NCBI RefSeq assembly: GCF_001039355.2
Contig: NW_019775471.1
Coordinates: 62,001-126,000 of the forward strand
Direction: 5' to 3'
From: Lingula anatina
Lineage: Eukaryota > Brachiopoda > Lingulata > Lingulida > Lingulidae
DNA length: 64,000 nucleotides
The first letter of the stretch is position 1, and every line of letters starts with the position of its first letter. The position numbers were made by a program, and so were the translations under genes. The notes under the pieces are model-generated. The model made no database searches and was not told the DNA's origin. It saw only the letters and a list, made by a program, of their open reading frames with translations. This document shows positions 33,101 through 45,089 of this stretch, in pieces.

Positions 33101-36100
33101 GATTTATCTCATACCGTGCTTTATTTACTTAGCTGTATCTGCAAACATATGTATAACTGACCAGAAGTTCGACATTCTACACCTGCCTTTCAAACCATGA
33201 ATCTGCATCTCCTGGCAGTAAGCGAGGATGCATGGCCTTCAGATGGACAGGTGGATTGGCTGGAGAATGACCGCAACAGTATTTATGTCCGAAGAAACTG
33301 TCCGAAATAACTAAGTAGTCGTGAAATAGGCAATATTTCAGCTGTGTTGCAAGTTAACCATGGGCCGGGTAATAAAATGGTCTAAATAGGAAAACATAAA
33401 TCTAGGATCCTTAGTTACCAATACGGTAAACTCATTGTGGGCCCAGACATGTCTGGTATCTCAAGTGCACATATTGTATAAGTAGACAACAGACTGTTAG
33501 CCAACCGCAGAAACCGAAATGAATAGCCATAAAAATTGTTCCTTTTCATCAGATTATATTAGATAATATAAATGCATTACTATAATTTTCTTTTCTGTTG
33601 CCAATCGTTTTCTCTGTTACCGAATCTTTTTGTCCGCAGACAGTTTTACTTTCGTATTGCCTACCTAACTCTTCTGAGTGAAGTTTTAATTAACTTAATG
33701 TGCATCTTTCTTTCCAGGATTATTCTATGAACATATTCCTAAGACGAACGTGGACTGATTCTAGGTTAAGTTTCGACCCTGAAATCTACAATATCTCCGA
33801 GATCAATTTAGACCCTAAGAAAGTGAATGACGTGTGGGTGCCAGACTTGTTCTTTTCCAACGAGAAGAGCGCGAGATTTCACTCCATTACCACCCCCAAT
33901 CACCTGATGCGTATTGACAGTAATGGAACTGTGTTCTTCAGTTCAAGGTACAAGTGACCCATTTACGTTTTCTAGTATTGATAATTTAAGAGTTGGCATG
34001 CACCCCTCCCACCCCCACTTATGTGATACGGATATAGGCAATACAATATACAGACTGCTAAGTTCTCTTCTTATTAACTCGGGAATAAGGATATGTAGCT
34101 TCCCGTTTGAAACATGACAGAAATAGAAACCATCTTACCTTTTTTATCTATATACAACGTGTATGTCTCTTAGAAAAAAAAAAAACTTTTTTAAGAGTAA
34201 GTTCGTTGCCCTGTAAGTGGTGTGGCAATATTTTATCATAACGCTTATTGATAGTGATAAAATTTGATCGTTATTGCACAATCTTAACGTTTGTATTTTA
34301 GAATCTCTGTCACGGCTGACTGCCCAATGCACTTGGAAAAGTTTCCTCTTGACACGCAAGTCTGTGCTCTCGTTATTGAAAGTTGTACGTAATCTTTTTC
34401 TCTCTCTTTCTCCCCCCCCTCTCGTTTATTACTTTAACGTACACTGTATAAGGTTATCTGATGAGTTTAGAATTTCTCTTGTACATTTTTGTATTTCGCG
34501 TATGCATGGAGGTAAAACTTTTCTTTGCATTCATTTACAATTATAATACAAATAATGGATTCTTACCAAACATATGTATAAAGTGTCACCCAAAATTAAA
34601 AAGCAGTATAGATTTTGCAATATTGTATCTTGCATTACAGATGCATACAGCACGGACACCATCATCTTCCATTGGACACAGCAGAAAGAGCTGGATAAGG
34701 CCGACACACTGACGCTGCCTCAGTTCGTCCTCGAGGACACTTCTTTTCACGAGTCGATGAAATCCTACAAAAGTGGAAACAGTTCTCGTATGTCGACAAT
34801 AGTGTATTTAATTTTTTTACGGTGGAATATGCATAGCTTCAGCGACTCAAGTTTTATCTTCTACTACATACGTTGATGCTTATAATTGTAAAGTGCCACT
34901 TGTAATCAGTCTTCTGTAATTTGGGTCCTATTCTCTTTTCCCTTGACACTGATAATACTCACTATGGGAAGAAAACCCAAACCTTCATATTGATCTGGTA
35001 ATAAGATTTCTCCCACTGAATCCATTATGTTTGGACGGTGCAATCTCGAATGGTAATTGTATTGATTGGGTCGAAGGGGTTAATTTTTGAGAATACTCCA
35101 GAGAAAACTGCTCCTTCTTGAATAAAGACAATAGTAGAGAAGTAATTGCATCTTTAAGTTTATACGAAAGATACGATTTGTGAACACCATGCAGGGCCGT
35201 AGCCTCCGGGGGTGCAGGGGGGGCAGCTGCCCCCCCCCCCTGGGATTTGAGGTGCAAAAAAAAAAATAATAAAATAAAATAATCGCAAAAAAATTAAATA
35301 ATTGCAAAGTTGGTATCAAATCTGTGAGAAAATGCACTCATGGCCACTAGACAACCATTCAACAATCTGTTTACAAAGGTGTACTGTTTTTAGCCAACTC
35401 AGTTCATGCCAAAAAGTCCAATTGGCGTGTTGTGTTGAAAAAATGACTGTACTTATGGCAAAATGAACCCACAATTTCTGACTTCTGATTGAGCAATAAA
35501 TAACAGTTAAAATGCACCAGAATGCAGTGTTATACATAGAGTTTTTAAAAATTTTCCACACCTTTGCCCCCTCGTGTCCGCTTACTGCCCCCCCTCTGGC
35601 ATTTTTCTCAGGCTACGGCCCTGCCATGGCATAGTTAGATAAAATATTTAGTAGGGCCCTACATATACAACTTACCCGACAATGGTCCCACACCCCAAAC
35701 TTACACAGACAAATCATCACGACACAAAAGACGGATGTAGTTATTTCTTTCCAGGTGATTTCACTCAGCTAGTGATAGAATTCGTCCTAAGACGTGACAT
35801 CCAGTACTATATAGTGCAAACGTACGTCCCGAGCATGCTGATAGTGGCGCTTTCATGGGTGGCGTTTTGGATCAGCTACGACTCTGTTCCTGCCAGAATC
35901 ACGCTGGGCCTCCTCACTGTCCTCACGCTGACCACGCAGACGTACGCCATACGTCAGACACTTCCCCGTGTGTCCTACATCAAGTCCATTGACGTATGGA
36001 TGTCCACTTGTCTGTTCTTCGTCTTCCTGGCTCTACTGGAGTTCGCGTTCGTTAATGTCAGTCATAGGAAGTTCACACGGATGAGCACTAGAAGACCAAA

Positions 36101-36814
36101 CGTAAGCCTACTTTGTGATTGTCTTATTAAAAAGAGCATATTTCACAAGTAGGAAGACGCTTGAAAACGATTCATTATTTTATTAAAGGAAAATCTGAGA
36201 GATTTTTTTTACAATGTCCTAAAAATCATAAACATAAATACACGTGTAAGAGGGGGCTTTTAGAAAAACACTCTGTATTTGCCGCATGTAAAGAACATGT
36301 TGTTGACATTTATTTATGTCACCTTTGAAAGTAGTAGAAAAATTGTCTCAACTGTTGCAATTTCGTAATGAGAAATTAATGGACTCGTCAAAGCATAACG
36401 TGATAAACCATAAGCTTTTAAGTTTCAGACGTTGACAATCACATTTCTAATTGTTTTAGTGTTTTGTTTTATTCCCAGATAACTCGTACAGGATTCATAA
36501 ACATCGAATACCCTTGCTTTAAGGAGATGCAGTTTTAAAATACAACCAAAAGCTTAAATTTCACTATCAGCATCAAGTTCTCTATCAGAATGATGGATAT
36601 CTTTTCTTAAGTCTTTACATGTAAAACACAGTATTTCAGTCCATGGCTTTTATTCTAATCCATTTCTTTTAGCTATTTCTTTAAGCCATCTTACTTCATA
36701 TCTTTTTAAAACTGGGACGGTAACATAATTTCCTTTTTATATATCTTATAATATCAGGAATATATACCATGGCTGAGTAAACATTTTTTATTATGATCAT
36801 TATCATCATCATCA

Positions 36815-36893
<79 letters not shown>

Positions 36894-37085
36894 TTATAGA
36901 TTCCTAGGAAGTCCAAGGAGGACGCGGAGGACGGCACTCCAGCCAGACGACAGGGCCATGAAATCCGCGCCAGCACACTGGACAGGATCTCCCGAGTGGT
37001 GTTCCCGGTCTCTTTCTTAATCTTCAACATGATCTACTGGACGGTGTACTCGCTGTGGGAAGATGAAGGACCGGCACACAAATAA
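26089..37085 (+). CDS. Cys-loop ligand-gated anion channel subunit (glycine/GABA receptor class), complete
   Basis: Eight exons (26089-26165, 30459-30523, 30904-30971, 33718-33947, 34302-34384, 34641-34787, 35755-36101, 36900-37085) join in frame to 400 residues plus stop. Order: signal peptide (1 to about 23), ligand-binding domain with FNGYD and WTDSRL, WVPDLFFSNEK, a 13-residue Cys loop (Cys154-Cys168), M1 (about 241-263), M2 (271-288) preceded by the PAR motif that marks anion channels, M3 (303-325), a short intracellular loop of about 46 residues, and M4 (372-392). It most resembles glycine receptor subunits, but the second disulfide of glycine receptors is missing. Acting as a pentamer in neuron or muscle membrane is family knowledge; the agonist is unknown. 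Confidence 0.93.
26478..26609. mobile_element. 132-bp MITE with perfect 9-bp target duplication
   Basis: Terminal inverted repeats TACCCTCTACCAGGG...CCCTGGTAGAGGGTA, flanked on both sides by AGTGCAGAG (26469-26477 and 26610-26618). A 9-bp duplication is usual for Mutator-like elements. It lies in receptor intron 1. Confidence 0.85.
28042..28261 (+). mobile_element. Harbinger-like MITE, copy C
   Basis: A 220-bp copy in receptor intron 1, with a TAA duplication (28039-28041 and 28262-28264), about 230 bases before the sequence gap. Confidence 0.85.
28491..28696. other. Assembly gap of 206 Ns
   Basis: Runs of N directly after a (TG)n array (28399-28442) inside receptor intron 1. The lost sequence is probably repeat-rich. 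No exon is missing, since exons 1 and 2 join in frame. Confidence 0.99.
30293..30358 (+). mobile_element. Solo arm of the AAAAGTGAAC element
   Basis: Shares CAAATATTACACAA, TGTGCGTCAC and GACGTCA with 15280-15320. It lies 100 bases upstream of receptor exon 2. The rest of the element is not seen. Confidence 0.5.
30459..30523 (+). CDS. Receptor exon 2, start of the ligand-binding domain
   Basis: Encodes LLTELFNGYDASLPPN; the L-NGYD-P-N pattern is the N-terminal helix signature of this family. Phase 2-1. Confidence 0.88.
30904..30971 (+). CDS. Receptor exon 3
   Basis: Encodes DYPVEVQIEIFVNNFDSINE and LSM, the beta-1 strand region (PVxVxxxxxVxxxxxIxExxM). Ends in phase 0 at a GTAAGT donor. Confidence 0.88.
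31314..31449. mobile_element. MITE with CTCAGAG-GTTCAGAACA ends
   Basis: Terminal inverted repeats CTCAGAGCGCGTTCAGAACA and TGTTCTGAACACACTCTGAG enclose about 95 bases. The interior (CGGACTTACTGATCCGCG) matches the next element. Confidence 0.75.
31449..31635. mobile_element. MITE with GGCCGCATTCACAACAG ends
   Basis: The ends GGCCGCATTCACAACAG and CTGTTGTGAATGCAGCC are inverted repeats. The element directly abuts the previous one and, at TAA, Harbinger-like copy D. The inner CGGACTTACGGATCCGCGG relates it to the previous element. Confidence 0.78.
31639..31864 (-). mobile_element. Harbinger-like MITE, copy D
   Basis: A 226-bp copy in receptor intron 3 with a TAA duplication (31636-31638 and 31865-31867). 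It is nearly the reverse complement of copy F, sharing an extra short internal palindrome absent from the 215-bp copies, so D and F form a subfamily. Confidence 0.85.
33718..33947 (+). CDS. Receptor exon 4, loops D and A
   Basis: Encodes 77 residues with FLRRTWTDSRL (the Arg that contacts agonist carboxylates in this class), KKVNDVWVPDLFFSNEKSA and HLMRIDSNGTVFFSSR. It contains two likely N-glycosylation sites (NIS and NGT). Confidence 0.93.
34302..34384 (+). CDS. Receptor exon 5, Cys loop
   Basis: Encodes CPMHLEKFPLDTQVC, the defining loop with 13 residues between the cysteines, with FP-D at its tip. It ends in IES at the start of loop B. Confidence 0.94.
34641..34787 (+). CDS. Receptor exon 6, loops B and C
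   Basis: Encodes YAYSTDTIIFHW, then LTLPQFVLEDTSF, then loop C, SYKSGNSS. In glycine receptors two extra cysteines bracket this loop; here neither is present. Confidence 0.92.
35192..35623. mobile_element. hAT-like non-autonomous element
   Basis: The ends CAGGGCCGTAGCCT and AGGCTACGGCCCTG are inverted repeats beginning CAGGG, as in hAT elements. Subterminal G and C runs are also mirrored. No perfect 8-bp duplication is seen (CCATG recurs on both sides). It lies in receptor intron 6. Confidence 0.65.
35755..36101 (+). CDS. Receptor exon 7, M1 to M3
   Basis: Encodes 116 residues: pre-M1, M1 (YIVQTYVPSMLIVALSWVAF), the PAR motif, M2, TLPRVSYIKSIDVWM and M3. With PAR at residues 269-271 set as 0' at Arg271, position 2' is Thr, 6' is Leu and 9' is Leu. 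Confidence 0.95.
36818..36894 (+). repeat. (TTA)n microsatellite at a splice acceptor
   Basis: About 25 units of TTA end five bases before the acceptor of the last receptor exon (ATTTTATAG at 36891-36899). The repeat takes the place of a polypyrimidine tract. Confidence 0.93.
36900..37085 (+). CDS. Receptor exon 8, M4 and stop
   Basis: Encodes 61 residues: a charged end of the intracellular loop, RISRVVFPVSFLIFNMIYWT and on to W392, then eight residues to TAA at 37083-37085. An AATAAA at 37081-37086 overlaps the stop codon but is probably not the signal used. Confidence 0.93.
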   Translation: MPRKSKEDAEDGTPARRQGHEIRASTLDRISRVVFPVSFLIFNMIYWTVYSLWEDEGPAHK

Positions 37086-39784
37086 AGGACGGGATTTACA
37101 GAGAGTTACTGACCTTGTTCATCTTTATTTGCTTTCAGTGTGAAGAATTCGATACCCGCGTGAGACTTAAAGTCAGTTGCACAACCATATTTCATCCAGA
37201 TAATCGCGTCACAAACGTCATTATTATCAAGTACTGATAAATGTTACATTGCAATTAACCAGCACGTACCCCAGTTACAATTAACTCTCTTTGTAAATTT
37301 ACTTTTGACCAAGTTATACAAAATTTGCCATTTTCGAACAAATGCATCGTTTTGTTATAATTTTTGTCAAAAATGCAATCCTCCCTGTATATTTCCTTTA
37401 TACATAGCCCATTTCAGTATTAAGTTACAAAATAATTATTCCGAGGATAACTGTAAACTTATTTTCTCAACCAAGAATTGTGTTAGTGCACAGCTGTCGC
37501 AATGGGGACCCAACTCCGGCCGCGAAGACTCCAATATTGTGTTGGCCGCCTTACACGACAATTTCTCATTGCAGGGAGAAGAGTTTGGGCATCCCATTTC
37601 CAATGAGTACTAGCAACACGTACATGGAATTCTTGGTTTCTGCGACTTAAAATGCTTCATTTTAACGCTCTTCTATTTAACACAAAAGAAAACAGGCCAC
37701 ATGTACTGTTGTTGAGAACATGATCAATTTGTTTCATAATAGTAGGCTTGTTAAGAGGTCAAACGCTGCATTTTATAGTACAAATGTCTAACTTGGCATA
37801 AATGTACCTTGGGCCAAAATAAATTTTTTTATCCAAAGAGACGCCCTCTATCGATACATTAATTAGCATAAATTATGCAAATTATGTGCCAAAATATATA
37901 ATATTTCATATTTCCATTAATTTTTGGCCTAGAAACATGTGTAGATTATCAAACCTGACTAAATAAGGGACAAGGAACCCATTTTTGATCATTTGGAAGC
38001 AATTGGTGGCCATTTTGTGCCTCAAATCCAAGATGGCCGCCACCCGCCATTTTGAAAGTGGATATAATTTTGCTATTTTATGTTGAATTTTGAAGCGTTT
38101 GGTCTAACTATACTTGATATATATCGATTCCTACTANATAATTTGCATAATTTATGCTAATTAATGTATCGATAGAGGGTGTCTCTTTGGATAAAAAATT
38201 TTCTTTTGACCCAAGGAACATTTATGCCAAGTTAGACATTTGTACTACAAAATGCAGCGTTTGGCCATTTTTTGGTCCTTAACAAGCCTACTATAACTTA
38301 CATTACTGGTTATTTTGACCATGCTTACAAGTGAAAATTTAAACTGGATTCTATTTACATCGAAAAAAGTCTGTGAAGTCTGTGTTAATCAGTAGGTTTC
38401 TCATTTTATTTCATTTACATTTTTCATATCAAAAGACAATATAACAAAATGCCCAAGAAAGTCCTGCTCAAAGTGACATTTCTAGGGTTTTTTTAAATAA
38501 ATTTTTTCTAAGAACATGTGGTAGTAATTGTCAATCCTGCACACTAAATGCAGGACCTTACACAAAGTTCTATTGCACTGTTCAATGTCTAAACTGTATT
38601 ATACAATAAACAATGATAAAAATGTAATGTTTGCAAATAAAAGTCTTCACTACATTGGCTGGAGTCAAAAATTTCATTAGTGATACATCAAAGCAACGCT
38701 TTGCTTCTTTTTTGGCCTTCTTTAGTGAAATATAAATTTATAAATATTCTTTAATACAATTTTATCGAACCTGTTTGACACTGATGCCCCAATTTCCAAA
38801 CAGACTGGAAGCTAGGACTGGAAGTTGAGATTCCCTTCTCTGTGTGGTGTTTCATTTTATCCTTAACATCCTAAACATGATTATAAAAAGTGATCATACA
38901 AGCAATGAACAAAATAAACAGACAATGAATTAATCTCTCCTGCTCTTACTTCAAAACGCGTAGGTTTAGACGACCATCCAAATGTGCTCTTTCATCAACT
39001 CTCAAACAACTGCATTCCTATGACACTGAATACATAAAGATTGTACTTATCGGGAAACAGTTTAAACCTACACCACTACATAGCAAGTAGCACATCTGGG
39101 CACATATCCATGTACATAGTTACAGCAGGTGCTTAGTCTTTGAGGTGCACAGAGATAGGGGTCCTGTGACATGTTTTTCACCAAAAACTAAACAACTGTT
39201 ACAGCAATACATCCTTAACTCCATCGTGATTTGATAAAACAATGAAAATAAATATAAAAATGTTATAACTCTGGAGATGTTATAGCTTTGGAGATTTTCT
39301 TAGCAGTGTATGGCTTAGCAGCATTATTAGTTTCAGGAAGAACACCAAGACCATACGATACTTTACCAGAGCACAAAGATACAGGGCTAGGTCTCCTGCA
39401 CTTATCACTGACTGGACAATGTCCAGTACTTACTGACCACCTTCCATCACATCACTGACAGCGATTGCTTTACACCATGAACATGAGAATACAGTGAAGG
39501 ACCTAAATATTGGTTAACCTCTTTGGTATCAGCTCTCCTAGCAGGAGAAGATAAAGACGGAATAACCAGTGATTCCTCTTCCAAGCAGACTGCAGCACAA
39601 GTAATGATACATACATCCACATAACCACAGCTTCACAATGCTGATGTGCTGTTATAGTGTCACCAAATAAAACGATATTTTCTGATTGTCATTTGAAGTC
39701 AGCGAGGCAGGTGACACTGAGCTGGGTGGACATGTGTTACTGCCCATCTGTACTTCATAGAGTGCCGTACTCAAGGAATGACAG
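37086..39784. other. Convergent 3' region of receptor and ELMOD genes
   Basis: No coding exon is supported. Apart from the fold-back, it should hold the 3' untranslated regions of both genes. Candidate AATAAA words exist on both strands, but I cannot choose among them. Confidence 0.45.
37739..38294. mobile_element. Fold-back element, arms of about 150 bp
   Basis: Positions 37741-37885 are near-perfectly mirrored at 38138-38292 (AGTAGGCTTGTTAAG ... CTTAACAAGCCTACT; TCGATACATTAATTAGCATA). The spacer is about 250 bases. TA lies at each outer edge, as in Tc1/mariner insertions. It sits between the convergent receptor and ELMOD genes. Confidence 0.82.
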
Positions 39785-39945
39785 TCACTTGGCCTCACTT
39801 GTGACACACTTCATAGATAAAGTAGCATTTCTGTCCTTCAGATGCATTACAATCCTTTTAGCAAACTTGGCCTTAACTTTGTTGAACTCCATGATGTGGG
39901 GCTTCTCTGCAAGCCAGAACTTGTCAAATTCATGGAAAAGATAGC
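39785..39945 (-). CDS. ELMOD1/2-like: ELMOD exon 7 and stop
   Basis: Encodes YLFHEFDKFWLAEKPHIMEF, then a basic C-terminal helix, ending TSEAK-stop at 39785-39787. The FHEFxxFW motif is typical of the family. Confidence 0.93.
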
Positions 39946-42866
39946 CTAAAAGAACAAGCGAAACAAAATTCAGTTTTTTTTTTCACAAAAAGTTATTCTC
40001 TAACTTTTCAAGGAATTCATTTAATACAGCAGTATACAGCAGTTAAAAATTGTGAAACCTCTAAATTAACTTTGAATCATACAGCTCAGCAATAAACATG
40101 TATCTCTCATAGTAAGAAACATGCTGTTTGGTTCCAACCAGAAATATACCAGTTTACTTTCTGTATACACAAATACACTTATTTCCCAGACATGTAGGCC
40201 CTTTTCACACTGCACAGTTCACGTTTTTTCATACCATTATTTGAATTTGACAACTTATTAGCCATAATAGTGTAAGAAAATTGCCTAAATGGAGGTCCCA
40301 CTATTGAAATGGTCAGATTACTGGATTCAATTAGATTGGTACATTGAGGCTTGTGAAGGATAATAGATCATAATGTAATTGCAGGGCCAGTCAAACTGGT
40401 ATGATACAGAAAACTTCCCCACTCAATGTGAACAGAGCTGTGGAACAGTTACCCATTCTGTTCAGGCAGGCAGGCAGGCAGTACTTACAATACACTTGAT
40501 GGAAGTGATCTAGCTTAGGTTTGCCCTGTACCACATTGTAGAAGTGTGTCTTGAGAGCTCCTGAGATCAACAACTGATGAGCCACCCCCGTCAGGTTAAT
40601 ACCAACTATAGCAAAAGAATACCTGAAATATACAGCAATTTGTAATTATGCTTTATCATAGAGCTATTATCATTATTATCATTTCTTAAATAGGTGCATG
40701 TCTGGCAAAGGCCAGAACATCTTTTACTGAACTTTTTTTAAAAATCATATACCGACTGAGTAGGATCTTTTCAGCAAACAAAGCCAGAAAGATTTTTTAA
40801 ATCCTTACTGCATTATAAAAACCAAAGAAATATTGAAAGCTTATATTGTGAGTTAGAAATGAATGGAAGAAATATAAAACCATCATTGTCTGTTCTACGT
40901 GTTCTTCTTTGTCACAGGTGTTTGAAAAATAATCTGCAGATTTTCTAATGAAATCTTTTCATGACAAACATGTTTATCCTTACTAAAACTATATGTAAAG
41001 GTTCCATCATATGGACATATGGCACAGGCGACATCTGTTATTTTTCTTATGTTAAGGTGACTGACACTAGAGGTTATGAACAGAACTGATCAGTCAAATG
41101 AAGTAAAGCACACGGTATCTTAAAGACATCAGAAACTTTCTTAAATTTCAGATCACTGCAAAAACTCACAACAGCATTTAACTGCCTTCGACAAGGAAAT
41201 TATGTATTTTCTGCCTTTGTTAAATTGTTATTCGATCCAAAGTTATTACGATAGTTTCTGGGAATGGTCTCTTAGTCATAAGTGCTATGATACTGGTTTG
41301 GTCAGTCTTACCCATATTGAGGATGGTGTGAGTGAGACAACACTTGTCTTGCCGTGGAGTTATGCTGCGTGGCAAAATACCTGAAACAGACAAAAAAATC
41401 CTTTGACTTATTCATGTGAAACACTGCAATTTTCTCATATAGCAAATAATGCCAAAAAGTATCTTATTGAAAAAAGTTAAGAGACAAAAATCAAAACTAT
41501 GAAATGCTTCATATGATATTTCTGATGGCTCACAAACACGATACAACTTTTATGCATGTCTTAAAATCAATGCCAACATCCATTCATTCAACTATCATAA
41601 ATGCACACGATAAACTTGAAGGCTTAATTATAAAATGTAAAGTATAATTAATTGTTGAAATTGCATGTCCAGATTGCACTAGAAACAAGGACAGGACTAG
41701 GATAGAACAAAGAGATAAGGAAATACCTAGAAATAGGAATTATTTCTGATAGGGAGAGGGAGGGGATTGACATTCACCACCTTTATGTCCAAAAAATTGT
41801 AAACTAAAGCAAAAATTAATTTTTTGGGGCAATTTCTTAACAAAGATTAACCGATGGGTACAAAGGTACTCTTTTTCAGAAATAAAGTCCACTTTAGAAA
41901 TTGCTGGTAACAGGCACAATATATAACACAAGTTATTCCTTCTTTGATTTTAAAAAAAATTTCATGGCATCTGGATCCAAGCCAGATCTTGCTCTTTCTA
42001 ATGCACTTGTCCCTCAATTGTGGTTTCTCTGTCAAAGACCTCCAACTAGTATATATATATACCACAACAATTTCATGCTTTCATGGATAAAGAGCAATTG
42101 CACAGTTTTTATCAAAACAACAGCACATCCCACCCATGTTATCAACTTTGTTCAGAAAAGAAATCCACAACTTTACAAGATTAATTTTCTTTAATCATCT
42201 AATTTCAAGATGATGCACCTATGCATACATTTCCACGACTTATTAGATATAGCAACACCAAGGGAGGTTCCTCCTAACCAAACCCAATGTAACATGAAAT
42301 TCCCTTTAAAACAAGTAAACTGCCACAGTCTCTGATCACTGGTGGCACATTATACTGGTAAGAAATCAACTGGTGCCATCCCCACCCCTTGTACCAACTG
42401 CCACGCTATCACTCAAGCCAAACCAGGCGATAGCATCATCAGCTCAAACCAGTCATTTGGCCATTAGTATCATTATCATCACTTTAAGTGGCAGTAATCC
42501 CAGATCTCAGCCAGCTTTGATAGACAGCCCTTTATTTCCTTGTCTACAGGACTTGCCACTTACACAGGGTTTAAATTCAAATAGATCTAATAATGGCCGT
42601 TTGCTTTGTCATATGCATTTGATCACCGAGTGCATACTGATATACCATGTCACTCTCGTCTCCAGTATAATGCAACATGTATTACTGCACTGGTTCCTGT
42701 ATTTTCTTGTTAATTCTTGGTGTACTATTTCCTCAACCATGTTTCTTGCCATTAGAAATATAGTTATGACAGTGTCAATGTCATTTCAGATGGTTCATCT
42801 GCATTAAATCAGAACCAAAAGAAGAAAATTCTCTCTCTCTCTCTCTCTGTGTACACACGTGTCCCC

Positions 42867-42910
<44 letters not shown>

Positions 42911-44795
42911 GGTGCACCATAATAGAAAGTGCTTCCTCCCTCCCCCTGCATTACGGAAGGCAAGTATCTTTCTATAATACAATAAGTAATATGTTTGCAT
43001 TGCATCTTTTTAAATTGCAGATCCCAATATAGAGACTGGTGTCTAGATCTTGTACTAGAACAGCTAGCAGATGTCCAAGTTTGCTCAGCAGATTTTATCA
43101 CGTCCTGGGGGAGGAGGGGGGGGGGGGGCTCCCAGCTGTCAGTACACTGACATAGCCTGATGACATGCCAAAACTTCCATCATCACAAATTAAGAAGAAA
43201 CCCAATAATCTGATATCTAACTAACTAATTGGCCTTGACACCCCTCATATCTACATGCCATAGATCACTTGAGGGAGTACTGTAGTCTGAATGTCTAGAG
43301 ATTGGTAGGGGGGTATATTATAATACAAATCATTAGGGGGGTATATTATAATACAAATCATTAAAAAAATGTGTGAAATACATACAGAAGATTTTGTAGT
43401 CCCAGGAGTCCCATTCCCCTGAAGTCTGTCATGGGGTCGTCACCTTGGAAGCCAATGTCTCCCCACTGCCTGTTATATCTGGACTGGAGAGGAACGTCTG
43501 GCATCAGCTTCCGCCATAGCTAGAACAATAATAACAACATTATTAACAAGTTATAATCTCTATTTAAAATTGTCTTTTTTATTTATTTATTTTTTTGAGA
43601 ATATCTCTTCTTAATTTTTTTCTTCTGAACAGGAGGTTATAATCTCCATCTTATCAGCTTAAAAAAGAAACCGATGTCGACTCAGTATTTTATCAGCTTA
43701 AAAAATGAAATTAATGTCACTTCAGTTGCACTTAAATTGCAATGCGATCAGGAAAGCAGAGCTCTGGTCCAGCACCTCCGGAGCAGATTAAATCTGATCT
43801 CATGGGCAGCAATTGAAACTTTTCTTTAGAATGGACCCTCATCCAAGGTATACAAAGACCTTATAATTCTTACCATTATCCCCACTTTACAAACCAACAA
43901 TCACTCCAACCCAGTAAAAGAAACATTGTCATAAATACAGGCACCTGATACGGGTATAACAGTGTATTATGTGGAACAAGTAACGCTTGAACTCCAGTGT
44001 CATCAAGTCAAGTGAATTGTGATCAGTCTGAGTAGAACACCTCCATGCTATTATATATATTTTAGACAGTAACAACAGTGTTTTCCATGTAACTTAATAC
44101 ATGAAGATACCAGGCCAATGATGCACATAGTGTGTGGTAAGTGGAGGCACTGACAGAGAACACTTCAATGAACTGTTGCCCTGAACTTATCATTGCCCTT
44201 TTCAGCACAAAAATGTGGCAATTGAAAAAAGTTATTTTTCTTATTTCTTTTCTCTGTTGAGGTGTTCTTTTTGTGGTCTAAACATTGAGACACCTCAGCT
44301 ACACATGGCAAAACATGTGTTGGTTGCTTTCTTCTACTTCTTTCTCCTCCTTTTTCTTTCTTTCTTTCTTTTTTGCAAATGCATCAAAGCTTTATGTTTA
44401 TATACCAACACTTGTAGGTATTAACACACAGATTAACACGCAACACATTCAGTTCTGAGAATCAAAATAATGAATGTAAGAAAAAAAATTGCAGTAAACA
44501 TCGTACCTCAAGTAACATTTCTTCATGTCTGTTGTTCTCTGATGAGTATGGTGTTTTCCTCACACTCTCCAGTTCTGTGATGAATTCTCTGTAGCCACAG
44601 ATCTGTGTAAGACATATATGGATTGTAGGTTGGAACCTGGCAAAGAATTAAACATACATGCTTTAACTTAAATTGAAGAAATAGTGTTCAGTGATAGTAA
44701 GGTCCTATGACTTTGACATGAACTGCAGAGGTGGTTAAAAATCTGAAATCAAACTTTCAGTAAAAAATACAAATATATATGTGCATGTATATTTC

Positions 44796-44851
<56 letters not shown>

Positions 44852-45013
44852 CTACTAGATTCATATAACTTAAGGCCTAACATAAAATTATAATATAGCC
44901 AAGGGAGATCTCTGAGGGAAATCAAGAACAAGCATTGCATCTCCTTACTGAACACTCAATGTCTGAAAGAGGGACCTTGTAAAAAGAAAAACCTAATAAA
45001 AATAATATATATG

Positions 45014-45089
<76 letters not shown>

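Noticed and set aside
36793-37020. Plus-strand frame starting with poly-Leu
   Set aside because: Reading of the (TTA)n repeat running into receptor exon 8 out of frame.
37081-37086. AATAAA overlapping the receptor stop codon as its poly(A) signal
   Set aside because: Cleavage would leave almost no 3' untranslated region; other AATAAA words follow, so the overlap is probably incidental.
42373-42807. Plus-strand open frame of 144 codons
   Set aside because: Antisense within an ELMOD intron, Ser/Pro/Ile-rich with no domain and no splice context.
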